Shown one piece after another: positions 44,823 through 56,689 of a stretch of DNA of 64,000 bases. The translations under genes and the position numbers were made by a program. This DNA comes from Brachynemurus nebulosus (lineage: Eukaryota > Arthropoda > Insecta > Neuroptera > Myrmeleontidae). The notes below the pieces were generated by a model. That model did not search any database. It saw only the letters and a list, made by a program, of their open reading frames with translations, and was not told the origin of the DNA. Positions within the stretch are counted from its first letter, which is position 1. The number at the start of each line of letters is the position of its first letter. The stretch lies in contig JAPWDM010000005.1 in the NCBI GenBank assembly GCA_035578155.1, positions 310,001 to 374,000 on the forward strand, in the 5' to 3' direction.

Positions 44823-46105
44823 GGGTACGCACTTAATTTTTATTTTTAAGTTTACATAGCGCCTTTATTTTTATTTTAAGTAAAAATAAAATAGTTGTGT
44901 TACAAAAAGAACATTCTATTAAACTTATTACTAATGATAAAAAATCATAATTTTAAAATTTTAATAGGAAAAAAAATGTTTTTTTCTCTAGGTTATTTTA
45001 AGAGTACGCATTAACAATTTTCACAAATAAATTTTTAAAATGAATGCTTTTCCCTTAATTTTATACATTTTAGGAATTTTGTTGGGAGTAACACTTATCA
45101 TATCCATATTATATATTTGAGAAGCATCGAAGTGATACTTCGAATAAAGTGTTTCTAAATTGTGAAAAAATCTTTTTACTTGTGTCTGACTGAAGTTCAT
45201 CATCCTTGCTAATGAATATTTTTCTGGTCGACGAAAAATTAAATTATGTCTTTTACAAAAATCTACCACCCATGTTTTTCCTACTATTTTTCTTCTTGTC
45301 ATTGAACCTATGTGGTATATTATTTGATACAGCATATCCAGATGCAGTCTATTTCAACCTTATTGTAACGTTATTCTATAAAACATAATACTCGTATTTA
45401 ATTCGCGAATATGTTCAGCCAATTGTTGCTTCATAATTTCTCAAAATGTTCTTTTGTATCTCCCAAGGGAGGATGGAACGTTTCTAAGTTTAAGTCTCTT
45501 TCTAAGAGTGCATTCCGCTATATCCATTTTTCTTGTTATAGCTCTTTTGTTTCTTTTTTATTTTTCCTTTAATATTTTTCAAAATACTTTCTGTAAATAT
45601 CAGTTTCCTATTGAATTTTCGTTGATAACTCATCTTTCAAAAACCCGTTTAAAAATAAATAGAAATTTTAATAGAAACGTGCGTACTCTTATCAACTTTT
45701 AGGGTGCGTACTCTTATAAGAATCTGTTTTTGTCAGTTAAACGTTAACAATTAAAAATTAATTGTATCTTTGAGTTTATAGATGAAATTCAAATAAAAAT
45801 AAAGTGTTTTTAGAATCTATAAAAGGCATTACCTTTTGAATGAACTAAAGACAAAATACACTCTATTAAAAAATGATAATTTTTATAACATTTGTTTAAT
45901 TTGAGGTACCTTAATTGCTTTTACAAAATAACTAAATAAAAATTGGGGCGAATTGAATAATATTTGGTCAACTATAAATAGGTATCGTGCTAATCTCTAT
46001 AAACTATTAAATTCGATATTCACGGTGTTCATAGACAAGATAAGAACCTATTTAAATTCTGCGTACTCTAACATGCCTGCGTACTCTTACCTGCCTTTAC
46101 CCTAT
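44823..46105 (-). mobile_element. Possible pogo-like element around the transposase relic
   Basis: GCGTACTCTTA or its complement recurs at 45000-45012, 45681, 45712, 46061 and 46080, and GGGTACGCAC at 44824. This suggests subterminal transposase-binding repeats bracketing the coding relic. TAGGGTA occurs at both extremes (about 44822 and, inverted, about 46103). No longer terminal match is seen, so the limits are tentative. Confidence 0.35.
45021..45610 (-). pseudogene. pogo/Tigger-type transposase pseudogene (N-terminal part)
   Basis: A DNA-binding and DDE-start fragment of a pogo/CENP-B-like transposase, read from high to low coordinates. First comes a helix-turn-helix-like stretch (ITRKMDIAECTLRKRLKL, near 45500-45570), then HPPLGRYKRTF and KQQLAEHIRELNT (a known motif order in this family). 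After a stop near 45360 an open frame at 45335-45021 reads GKTWVVDFCKRHNLIFRRPE, SLARMMNFSQTQVKRFFHNL and ASQIYNMD, matching the Tc5/CENP-B HTH domain and the first catalytic Asp. The usual ETG after that Asp is MIS. Frame changes and stops, and a missing downstream DDE core, make it non-functional. Family assignment rests on motif order and is confident; exact limits are not. Confidence 0.82.
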
Positions 46106-46109
46106 TTTG

Positions 46110-46860
46110 GTTTAAAAAAGAGTATCTTTGAAAATCTCTAATTCGCTTTCAGTTTTATCACTCGATCATTTTATTTCCAGTCTTTAGGACACCTCAACGA
46201 TACCTTTCTGATATCCGCGCTTGTATCTCGCAAACAAACAATAATTTATGCAAAGAGATACGAACCACGTCAAAATATATTCCATTAGAAAGTTATGAAT
46301 AAAATTTGAAATTCAGTAGGCCCTCATTATTGGGCAGCTACATAAGTCAAATCAAAGCAAAGGAAAAAACAAAAACAGGCGATAAAAATCAAATTGACAA
46401 ATTAACAAACGACAATTGTTTGTTTTTGTATTTAAAACATTTTTAGAACAAATAAATTTCCATAAAATTACATATGTAACAATGTCCCAACTCTTTTTGG
46501 AATATTTTTTTTTTAAGTTACCGTGACATATTGTTTGAGCACACATACATCAATTAAATCACGAGAACAAGAAATTACCAGAGATGTAGAGTCCGTGTGT
46601 ACCCGTGCGGCGGCTATCAACGGACCCCGTTCGAAAAGTCTAATAAATATTTAATTTTGTATGTGATGATCTGATGATCTAGCTGTGTGGCTCTTGTAGA
46701 TTGTTTACACATTTGTATATCGCGGCCGCTGACAGGAACATTAATCAAAATGGACCGATCAATATATCACCGCGAGCCAAATCGCTTAAATGACAGATAG
46801 CTAGCAAAGATACAATAATCAATAATTTGGTTGATTGATATTATGTATTTGACTGATCCG
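46110..46860. other. No gene recognised
   Basis: A GC-richer patch at 46590-46740 (GTGCGGCGGCTATCAACGG, CGCGGCCGCTGACAGG) has a weak partner at 51445-51480. No coding frame supported. Confidence 0.4.
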
Positions 46861-46865
46861 TGTGT

Positions 46866-47289
<424 letters not shown>

Positions 47290-47290
<1 letters not shown>

Positions 47291-49800
47291 AATATGCGTA
47301 AAAAATGTTTTTATATCGTTACTCTAAATTACTTACTTTTCGAGAAAAACTAGGAAATATGTCGTTGTCCATTTCACTCGCACTTGCATTCTTTTTTTTC
47401 TGTCTCATTTTTTGCGAGCTAAATTCGAAAAAACCGCTTTATAAGTAGCGTGTCATGATTTTTTTAATCCAATTTAACGATTCGGCTATATTCTTTTTCT
47501 TTGTCAGTTAAATGTTTTTATAATGTATCTCTATTCCATTTTTTTTAGATAAAAAATTAGGGTGCGGTTTTTTATGTGATATGATCAGAATTTAGATGAT
47601 GTTTACACCTTCCTAAAATTAATAAGAGTTTGCTTCAATCGCATAAAAATTACGTTAAATCATATTCAAACAATAATATTTTTACGTAATTTTCTATCCA
47701 AATGACAATACTACGTTATAATTATATGTATAAACACATCATTTTAGTGGTAAATAAATTTGCACATTCAGTTTTTTTTTTGTATCACACATTTTTGAAA
47801 ATATTAAATATTTTAAGGCACAAATGTATTAAAAAACTGAAATTTGTTTAACAAAACCACACATCTGCTCGTTTTACCTTAAAAATCTCGGAAAATAGAA
47901 TATTTTTCTATAATTAACTCAGAAAAAGCATATATGAAGTAATTTTTATGATATTTTTTGAAAATTTCAAAATAGTAGGGTTACAATGTTTTTTTTTTAA
48001 ATTATTTTGTAGAATTTGGTAAACACACATCGTAACAAGTACTCGCCTTGAAAGTATTTAAAAAAAAAATACTATTTCTTAAAGAAAATATAAAAATTAT
48101 GTACAAATGCCGTCCTGACCAACTGATATATTGGAACCGATTTTGAGGAGCTGGATTTTCTACAGGCAAAAGCTCATAGCGAATACACACATTTTTTAAC
48201 ATCCTTTTGAATTTTGTAATTCAATCATTACAAATAAAATCTAAATAAAAAAATCTATATGACCTGTTTTTTCTCAATTTTCTAGCATCAAATCTAGCGA
48301 TAATTAACTAGCGGGTGATTTTATCGACATTCTAATGTAAAATATAGTAATTTTAACCGTCTTCAAAATAACGTTTCGATTTTAACAATAAAAATATTTA
48401 AAAAAGTGTTTAAGTTCTGGCAAGATCGTCAAAAAGGGACTGAAATATTTTTAGATATTGATATATACAAACAATATTAATGTGTTAAGTACTTGCTAGA
48501 CTTATAAACTTTTATTTTCGTATACGCTTTCGGTTTCGGATATTTAATTATTTCGGATATCGGTAGTTTTAGTTACGGTTACGAATATCCATAACATCCC
48601 TAATGTAAACGTTTGTCAATCCAACTTCATCGAGAGAAAGTTAGTTATTTACTATTTTCGGAAGAACACTTATATAAATATCTTTTTTATAAGTACATAT
48701 TATCATATAAACACATTTGGTTTGCAATTTTTTAATAATTAGTTTCTACGCTACTGAAATTATCTATCCATTTGAAAATTGGGATCCAGTGATGTACATT
48801 GACACTACAAAAGTGTGGGTGAAAAATTTCATTTTCACTTTTACTGAAATTATGTCATAAATTCATATTTTCAGAATTTATTCATTTGACAGAAAAATTC
48901 TAAATTATTAAAAAAGCCAAATAATTAATAACAATTAAAATAAAAAAAAAAAAAAAAACAGAAAACATTTATTTATATTTGCATTTTTATAAAAACATGT
49001 AGGTATTATATTTTATATGCACTTTAACTAAAATGTCAAATTTCACACGTTGTTAATTTTCAATTTCACTCATAATGTGCTTAAAAATCAAAACTTAAAG
49101 TTTATAACATTCACAATCCGTGTAGAGTGTCCATACGTCTTGGTTTTCCCGGATTTGTCACGGTTCTAGCTCCTTTGCTCCGGTGTCCCGACAGACTTTT
49201 TCAAGACGTCCTTTTGTCCCGGTTTTTCAAACTACTAATTTTTTATTTTCATCATCTAATAAGTACACAATTTTTCATTTTAAATAATGAATAGTTTTGT
49301 GAATCTTTCAATCATATTGAAAAATCAACAGTAAATTCATTCACAACCAAACCTAAAAATGTTTTAAAAAAATGAATTACTAATTAAATTTTCCAAGTTT
49401 TTTCGATTTTACCTTAAACACGAACTTCCAAAAAAACATTTTCTTTTCTTAACTTTCCATCATATATGTATCTACATAAATAAATTGTAATATTATTTTG
49501 CTTGCTTTTATGATACTGAAGTTCCTGAACAATTAAAAATTAAAATGACTGGAATTTTATTCGAATTTTTAAATAAAGTAGTTAACTAACGCGGACACTG
49601 ATAGCGCCACAATACAGAAATTGCCAACATTTAAATGTTCATGTTTTAATACATTTTTTTTGAAAATAAAATTGTCTAAGAAGCTCACTTTCATAAGAAA
49701 TTTTATAAAAATTTTAAAAATATATACTTTCTAGAACAGGGGGCGATTTATTTTGAAAAAAAATTAATATTTTAAATAAAGAGCCATTAATAGGTAATCT
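47290..49800. other. No gene recognised; element-end fragments
   Basis: 48540-48604 (GATATTTAATTATTTCGG..., GAATATCCATAACATCCCTA) looks like a single hAT-type end. 49134-49215 (GTGTCCATACGTCTTGG, GTGTCCCGACAG, GTCCCGG) is a TCCCGG-rich repeat fragment. A minus-strand frame at 48002-48202 (LLPVENPAPQNRFQYIS) is unassigned. Confidence 0.4.
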
Positions 49801-49919
49801 ATACATATAATACAAATGTAACGAGACCGTTTCTGTATAGGGTATATTTTTTAAAAATTGTGCTGATACTGTAAATAGTTATCGATGTAGATATCAAAAC
49901 AGCGATTTTTAAAATTTTT

Positions 49920-50415
49920 GTTTGTCTGTCTGTCTGTCTGTCAGTTTGTCTGTTCACGCATCACACAAAAACTACTGGATGGATTTTAATGAAATTTCGT
50001 GTGCTGACAACTTATTACCCGGATCAACATCTAAGATACTTTCTACTTCGGGAAAATGTCTCATTCCCATGGGAAAATGGAAAAACCATGTTGAGCATGT
50101 GCACACAGTACGCAAAAACTATTGAACGCATTTTGATGCAATTTGGTGTGGTGATAACTTATTACCTGAGTCAGCATCTCAGATACTTTTTATTTCGGGA
50201 AAGTGGCTCATTCCCACGGGAAAATAAAAAAACTTTTTGAGCATGTGCACATATTACGCGAAAACTATTGAACGGATGTTTATGAAATTTGGTGTAGTGA
50301 TAACTTATTACCTGCGTCAACATTTAGGGTACTTTTTATTACGGGAAAATATTTCCTTCCTTCAGGAAAATACAAAAATTATTTTGCTTATGTGCATGTA
50401 TACTTAAAACTATTG
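49920..50415 (+). repeat. (GTCT)n followed by a three-unit ~145-bp tandem repeat
   Basis: After TGTCTGTCTGTCTGTC (49923) three diverged units follow at about 49970, 50115 and 50260. Each has ACTATTGAACGGATTTTGATG-like, ATTTGGTGTGGTGATAACTT, TATTACC, ACTTTTTATTTCGGGAAA and GAGCATGTGCACA blocks. A GTCT run with ACTACTGGATGG...GAAATTT is typical of insect dispersed repeats. No coding. Confidence 0.8.
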
Positions 50416-50599
50416 TTCTATGTGAATGCTTTATTATTACTATACTTATATACTTGTCATTTATTAAATTAAATTTACCATAATACAAAATTTCTGGAGA
50501 CTAACTCTATTTTAAATTAATTTAAAAATTTCGAAAATTTGAGTGCCTATATTTCCGAGAAATTCATTTTGGGATGAAACTTGTTATATTTATAGGATA

Positions 50600-50895
50600 G
50601 ATACTAGTTTGGGATGCAAATATAATAAAACAATAAAACGTTGGAAGTCCAAAAATCTTGTATGAGTTCTCCAGTCAGACACGTCCGATTCCAAAAACCT
50701 CAAAAAAATGAGTTTTTTGCAAAAAATTTGCCACAATTTAAAAGTTTTTCCAATTTTTTTTACATTGTGGTAAAGAACGAAGAAAATCACAGAAGATACA
50801 TTTTGAACCATTATTCTAGGTAAGCGGGTTTTCGAGAAAAAGTAACTTTTATGATCGGAAATTCGCTATGTTATGCAGATGCTGCGACAGGGGTA
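50600..50895 (-). mobile_element. R-family repeat, copy c (left half)
   Basis: AACGTTGGAAGTCCAAAAAT, CACGTCCGA, AATGAGTTTTTTGC, TTCGAGAAAAAGTAACTTTT and GGAAATTCGCTATGTTATGC, ending GCTGCGACAGGGGTA at 50895. It corresponds to the left half of R, inverted. No TA array or right terminus is present. Confidence 0.8.
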
Positions 50896-51102
50896 TTTTT
50901 TTTTAAATAAATTTTATTTTTATCGAAGAAAATCGTCGAGAAAGTCGGAAACTTTAGGTTTATTTACTATATGATACCCAAACTCAATATCCTAATTAGT
51001 TTACTGGCAAAACATTTTTCAATTGTCATTATCGATGTGCTTGTGCGTATATTATAAATTATGGCGAACTTTTTTTCGTATTTAAACGTAGGTACAATAT
51101 CA

Positions 51103-51138
51103 GGGTGACCGAGCCCAGCTCAGTGGGCTCGGTCACCC
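51103..51138. repeat. Perfect 15-bp GC-rich hairpin
   Basis: GGGTGACCGAGCCCA (51103-51117) pairs with TGGGCTCGGTCACCC (51124-51138) across the loop GCTCAG. It is strikingly GC-rich for this window. Confidence 0.9.
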
Positions 51139-51727
51139 ACTTACTCACAAATGAAGGCACTTACTCACTACTTATTTTGAAAGAACCAGATAAGTTAAAA
51201 TTAAACAATCCATTCAGATGGCCAGTAATAAATGTTCATTCAGAAACATTTATGTAATTATTTTAAAATATTTTCTTTCATCCACAAAAAAAAAAAAATA
51301 AAATAAAATAAAATAAAAATAAAATATAAAACATGATGATGACGTAGTGGTTAAATAAAGCTAGCAGTTGGTGCTGGCGAAGTCTTTTGTCTTTTTTTTC
51401 TTTTTTTTAAGTCTAGCATAGAATGTCGAATAGGCGTGTAGTAAGTCCAGTAGCCGCGAGCGGCGCTGATAGCAGGTACATTAATGTATCAAACCTCTCT
51501 ATAATATGCCTATTCCTTTATAAATTTATAGTTTTTAAAAAAAAGTACAATACACGCCCACAAATTTGTGTGTGTGTATTTGTATGTAGAATGCTCGAAT
51601 AATGTATTGATACATGAAGCCTTACATGTTGTCTTTAATAATTTATTATACGACAATTTTGAGAAGACATCGATCGCAACACTTTTCTTTGTTTTGGTGA
51701 CCAAAGTAAGCACATAGTCGCATAGGC

Positions 51728-51775
51728 ATTGGTAGCCTAGTAGCAAGGCGCTTGACTAGTAACCAAAGGGTCATT
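51728..51775 (+). mobile_element. Truncated tRNA-derived SINE head
   Basis: GCATTGGTAGCCTAGTAGCAAGGCGCTTGA (split here: box A GGTAGCCTAGTAGCAAGG, then GCGCTTGACTAGTAACC) is arranged as in tRNA-derived SINEs and resembles the tRNA-like gene at 18289-18361. It stops after AAAGGGTC; no box B follows. Likely a truncated copy. Confidence 0.5.
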
Positions 51776-51806
51776 AATTAACATATTTATTATCTACTTA
51801 ATAAAA

Positions 51807-52082
51807 GCCAAAAAGTAGAATGTTGTCAAACCAAAGTTTCCAATTCATTGACTAATTTTCAAAGAAGATGAAAGAATATCAATAATTCAACAATCTTCGA
51901 TGTGAAAAAAATTTCTTTATTAATTTTCCAAATATTTCGATATATTTAATATCTTCATCAGTGGCGGTTTATGTATAGAGAAAAATTTTTTATTTGCAAG
52001 ATTGTTGAATTATTGATATTCCTGCATCTTCTTTGAAAATTAGTCAATGAATTGAGAACTTTGGTTTAAAAACATTCTACAT
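51807..52082. mobile_element. Inverted-repeat element with ~105-bp arms
   Basis: The left arm (51807-51915: GTAGAATGTTGTCAAACC, TTCATTGACTAATTTTC, AATATCAATAATTCAACAAT) is inverted in the right arm (51975-52082) with few differences. The ~60-bp centre holds ATTTCGATATATTTAATATC and TTCATCAG. No coding. Confidence 0.85.
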
Positions 52083-52186
52083 TATTGTATTATCCCAAGA
52101 AAATATTGAATACTATAAAAGCAAAAAAGTACTAAAATTACTTTATAAACTAGTATTTTTTTCACAACTCTGTGGAAATTATAAAA

Positions 52187-52350
52187 TACCCTTGTCGCAG
52201 CATCCTGCATAACGTAGCGAATTTCAATTTAAAAAAATTATTATTTCTCGGAAACTAGTTGACATAGAATAATAGTCTAAAGACCTTTTCTATGTGAATT
52301 TTCAGTGGTGTAAAAAAACTTTGCAAACTAATTTTTTTCACGAAGAATAC
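52187..52350 (+). mobile_element. R-family repeat, copy d (left part)
   Basis: TACCCTTGTCGCAGCATCC, ATAACGTAGCGAATTTC, TCTCGGAAACTAGTTGACAT and GACCTTTTCTATGTG follow the R order, after which the copy jumps to a GCTTCGTTCGAGACTTAT phrase near 52361, suggesting an internal deletion. Confidence 0.8.
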
Positions 52351-53665
52351 ACCAAAAGCTTCGTTCGAGACTTATAAACATCAATACAGATAGAAAACAT
52401 ACAACAATTAAAAAAAAAAAATAACAGTTCATGAAACACAAATAACAATTCTTTGTTTTAAATGTAAAGTCCATTAAACAGTTTATTAGAAAAAAAAAAG
52501 AAAACAGAAAAAAGATGATAACACTCCTACATGATACACATCCACTCACTAGCATAGGTCGACTGCTACTAAAATGGTAACGGTCGCCGGTCGGACTGCT
52601 GTTGAGGTATTCAAAATGACCTTGGTAATGTTTGCCGTCAGTTATGTGTGATGCTTGTGTGAGAGAGATACTAAAATTACAGTGTGGCTCCGTAAAAATT
52701 CTTCTATTTCTAATATAATTTTAAAAAAATTAAGTAAATTTTCCTGGTATCCACTTGAAATTTTACTAGCCCATCGAATTTTACAGAGCTGTATAGGAAA
52801 AATTCTTAAGCTGTATAGGAAAAATTTTCAAATAAATCGTAAAAAATAATGTTTGAAAGGCATTTTTTATATTTTTGCTTGATAATTTCCTACCGACTGG
52901 TCACTTGAGCCTGGTTTACCGGAGGCAGCTCCGTAATTTTTACTGTAATTTTTTCTCAGTGTATTTGGTCTGTAATTTTTTAACGTTGGTTCTTGGAGAA
53001 CTTTATTCTCATTGACACTTCTGTATATCTAACAGAGTTCTATCGATTAGTATCATTGTCAGCCTTCGGCAAGAATATCCCATTAGCTTAATGAGTAAAG
53101 GTGCAGTTTTTTCTTAAAGTTGTCGTACCGTATCAGATATTATAGTGTGGCCACCGTGATCGAACTGGTCGATATAAAATAATTATATAATAATAAATTA
53201 AAAACATCGACGAAAAAATGGTAAAAATCGAACGTAGTGCACCTACCAGCCTTGCTTCATTCACTTAACTCACTCAAACTCATCGTCATTATCGGTAAAC
53301 GTAGCAAAACAAAATAATAATCAACGGTTACAAAATATGTAATATAAAAATAAACGCTGTAAAAAAAAAATTTAATTTTCAGGTATGGTACCTGTTTATC
53401 TGTGTACGTAAAAAAACGGGAGGATCCATACCGAATCAAAAATAACTGTAAATTATAAAACTGAAACAAAACGTTTTTTTATTAGACACATATTAATTTT
53501 CTTAATAAAGGTAAATTTTAACAAGTATTTCTCCGCAGTGGAACTAACACTTTATAAATCTGTTATAGACCAGCGTTTGTCTGTCACGGCTCGGTAAAAA
53601 CTCCGGTAATTTTATGCGGACCAATCACATATGGCGATTACCAATTTTCTAAGTTACATTTATAT
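52351..53665. other. No gene recognised
   Basis: A 25-codon frame at 52574-52651 is the only balanced-composition frame. Repeated GGCTCCGTAAAAA / AGCTCCGTAATTTTTAC motifs (52685, 52928) suggest decayed repeats. Nothing firm. Confidence 0.4.
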
Positions 53666-53670
53666 TTCGA

Positions 53671-54200
53671 GCGCGGGCAGACAAAAGGACTTAAGTCCAA
53701 AACATCAACTTTACAGTAGAGAGTAAAAACTAAAATTAAATGCATGCAACATCAGTTTATTTGAATTATCTTCAAATTTACATGACTTTCTTAACATGTA
53801 ACACAGTAAATCATAAAAAAAGAATTAACTTTAAGCCTTAAACTAAAAATTTTTAAGACATTTTTATGGACTTAACATATAAAAAACAACAATAAATTTC
53901 ATTGTTAAAACCATTTGTGGACTTAACCCGTATTAGCCGGTAGTTGTTGCCATAAAAATACATTTCCAATTTAAGTAGACTATGTAGTTATTTATTATTT
54001 TATTAAGAATTTTAAGAAATTAACTTCTTTTTTTAGTTTCTGAAAAAAATTTTTTTTATAACAAGTGCATAAAAAATAATGTTAGGGGTGGAACTAACTT
54101 TTGGCCTTTTGGAAATATATGAGATAGACTCTCTTGGTTCTAATTATAAAACTTAAAAAAAAAGTCAAAAATGGACTTAAGTCCTTTTGTCTGCCGGCGC
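53671..54200. mobile_element. Inverted-repeat element with GGACTTAAGTCC in each end
   Basis: Left end GCGCGGGCAGACAAAAGGAC then TTAAGTCC; the right end is its inverse (GGACTTAAGTCCTTTTGTCT then GCCGGCGC). Terminal repeats are about 28 bp with one difference, and each contains the 12-bp palindrome GGACTTAAGTCC. Flanks TATATTTC and TAGATTTA agree in 6 of 8 positions, a possible old 8-bp duplication. 530 bp, non-coding. Confidence 0.8.
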
Positions 54201-54384
54201 TAGATTTAATCCCACTACTTATGCGACCATGTAATTCAGATAAATTTCGATAAAATTTTTAAAAGCAACTCTTTAATTCTAATCCATTCTTGTTGTCTGA
54301 AATTATTCCCGCCGTTAATTGGAATAGTATTAAGCCGTGTAATATGAAATGTCGTTTTCCGGACATTTAGTCCAACCATATGAC

Positions 54385-54560
54385 TTTCACTAAGTTAGCA
54401 CCGCCATTTTCTTTTTTTTCCAACAAACGGTTGTACTATATTGTGATAACTATTTAGCTAAACTATTTTTGGGCATAAAGTTAGCCCCGACGTTTTCTTT
54501 TTTTTTAAAACAAAAAATACTGTATCCTATTGTGCTAGATGTGTGCTATCATGGATTATA
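54385..54560 (+). repeat. Two-unit ~88-bp direct repeat
   Basis: AAGTTAGCACCGCCATTTTC (about 54391) recurs as AAGTTAGCCCCGACGTTTTC (about 54478); both are followed by a T-run, ACAAA and a TACTATATTGTG-like phrase. Confidence 0.7.
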
Positions 54561-55050
54561 AATAAAAAAAATTAATTCCAAAATATGTGATTTTTATCGT
54601 CCAAAACCTTTTTTTTACCGTTTTTGCAATTTCTTGTAATTCATACTTTTTTATGTATGGATCGGTTATATACTTTTGTTGCAGTCTGGGACCAGTTTGT
54701 GGACCGGTTGCTAAGAAACACTATTATAGATCTCTAACGATTTCAAGTAATAGGTGGTTAAAATTTAGAAAAATAGGTTTGATACAGGAAAATTCTTAAA
54801 TTAAAGGCGACAAGACTGGAGAGCTAAGTTCACTGGAAGTTTAGGCAAATTTATAACGAATAAGCATAAATAACAGTTGAAGCTACAAATGTAGGTAAAT
54901 GCGAGCATTTTTTTTTAGAAGATTACAAAACCTTTACACAGTGAACTTTATAAAACCTTCCGTAGAATACTTCATAACTTTCAAAAAGAACTTCTATACT
55001 TATCGTCTATCTGATTGAAAATATTTGAAATTTTTTTGAATTATTCTCAG
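54561..55050. other. No gene recognised
   Basis: AT-rich DNA. A 70-codon frame at 54587-54799 (containing SLGPVCGPVAKKHYY) has no recognised family. Confidence 0.4.
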
Positions 55051-55200
55051 GGTTGGTATGTTTAAAACAAAGTGTTTTAATCACATGTTTTAAACACTGT
55101 TTAAAACACAATCTAAATAAAACATGTTTGAAATTAAAATGTTTTAAACGATGTTTTAAGCTATGTTTAAAACAAATAAAAAACATTTATGTTGTTTTTT
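55051..55200 (+). mobile_element. Possible single hAT-like end rich in TGTTTTAAAC
   Basis: CAGGGTTGGTATGTTTAAAAC followed by repeated TGTTTTAAAC / GTTTAAAACA motifs (palindromic). CAGGGTTGG starts are common in hAT elements, but no inverse end is found downstream. Confidence 0.35.
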
Positions 55201-55482
55201 TTCTTTTATGTTAAATACTAATTTATGTTAAGTATTTCCATTTAAATCTTGAAAAACAGCGACTAACATTGCAACTTTTTCTACTAAGGCTACAGTCGTA
55301 TGCAACTGTGTTACTAAATCAAATGTTTTGGGGTTGATTTGTAACTTTAGTGATAGCCGCCATTCTAAAGCATTGACTTGTATTTAATTATCGTATTTTA
55401 TTTACCAGTTCAACTAACAATAAGATTTTTGAACTTCTTTGTACCGTAATTTAAACTCTTTTATTTTAGGATGTATCAAATT

Positions 55483-56075
55483 GAGTGTTGCCAGATTGAC
55501 TGATCATTAGTCAAAAATCCCTCCAAAAAATGCATTTTATGGAAGAAAACCTCCAAAAAAAAAGAAAAAATTATTTAACGTACATGAAATACGTAAGCAA
55601 CGTCCGAGTAGCCCAAAAATTACCAATATTTAAAGTGGTCAACTTTTTGAAAAATGTCTTTCTTCAAAAATAATACAATTGACGAGCAAAATAAAAAATA
55701 AATAAAATAAAAATAAAATAAAATAATTTATAGCAAAATATAATTCTAATGTTATTTTCAAGAAATTGTTTACTGTATTTTTTTAAACAATAAAATTAGG
55801 CAAAATTAATTGTTGACTTTTGACGTTGTCTTAAAATGCTATACCACATACTCAAATTTTAGTGGTTGATTTGAAACTGGTTTTTGAATTTGAATATTTT
55901 TAAGCAGGATATCAAATATATGTTTTAAATTTAATTAAACCTCCAAATTCTTCCTAGTTTGAAAATTTCCAGCCAAAAATCCCTCCAAAGAAATTATCCC
56001 CCCAAAATTCCCTCCAGCAATTCAATAATTGTCTATTAAATTTTGAAGGGAAAACCCCCCAGTCTGGCAACACTG
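55483..56075. mobile_element. hAT-like element with AGTGTTGCCAGAYTG ends
   Basis: Flanked by the perfect 8-bp duplication ATCAAATT (55475-55482 and 56076-56083). Ends GAGTGTTGCCAGATTG and (reverse complement) CAGTGTTGCCAGACTGG. Both ends carry CCCTCCAAAAA-type repeats. 593 bp, non-coding. Confidence 0.88.
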
Positions 56076-56354
56076 ATCAAATTTTATAACATTTCTCAGC
56101 AACGTCTTTGTTGTACACAGTATTCAACACGCATTAACAACAAACGATTTTATAAATCTTACAACAAACAAAATATTCAAATGTTTCCATTTAATGCCAC
56201 CTATTACAAATAAATTAATAGTACATTCTTTTATGCCAGTGTCTGACAGTAAAAAGTCAGATATTTCGAGACAAAAAGTTTTTTCTATATGGTTCAATTA
56301 AAGGAATTAAACAAGTTTAAAATGTTGAAAACATATGTTTAAATTAAACTAATA

Positions 56355-56684
56355 TAAAATAAAGTAAAAAAATGTTTTTTAAGAAAAACCTTTTATTTAA
56401 AAATGGGCTAAAAAAAATAAAATAACTTTTGAGTGAAGTTTGAACCAATATGCAACATAATTTATAAAAGCTTGAGGCGTTATCATTAATTATATTTCTG
56501 TTTGGATATAAGTGTAGCTATTTTACTTCTCAGTACTTACCAAACTTAATTAAACGCCTCAAGCTTTTATAAATTATGTTGCATATTGCTTCAAACTTCA
56601 CTCAAAAGTTATTTCATTTTTTTAGCCCATTTTTAAATAAAAGCTTTTTCTTAAAAAAGATTTTTTTTATTTTATTTTACTTTC
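56355..56684. mobile_element. Palindromic MITE-like element
   Basis: Left arm 56355-56480 and right arm 56553-56684 are inverted copies: AAAATGGGCTAAAAAAAATA / TTTTTTTAGCCCATTTT, ACTTTTGAGTGAAGTTTG / CAAACTTCACTCAAAAGT, TATAAAAGCTTGAGGCGTT / AACGCCTCAAGCTTTTATA. The spacer is about 72 bp. No coding. Confidence 0.88.
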
Positions 56685-56689
56685 TACTT

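Noticed and set aside
48779..48900. CAGTGATGTACA at 48788 and 58063 as hAT element starts
   Set aside because: Neither has a matching inverse end or 8-bp duplication nearby; 12-bp likeness alone is weak.
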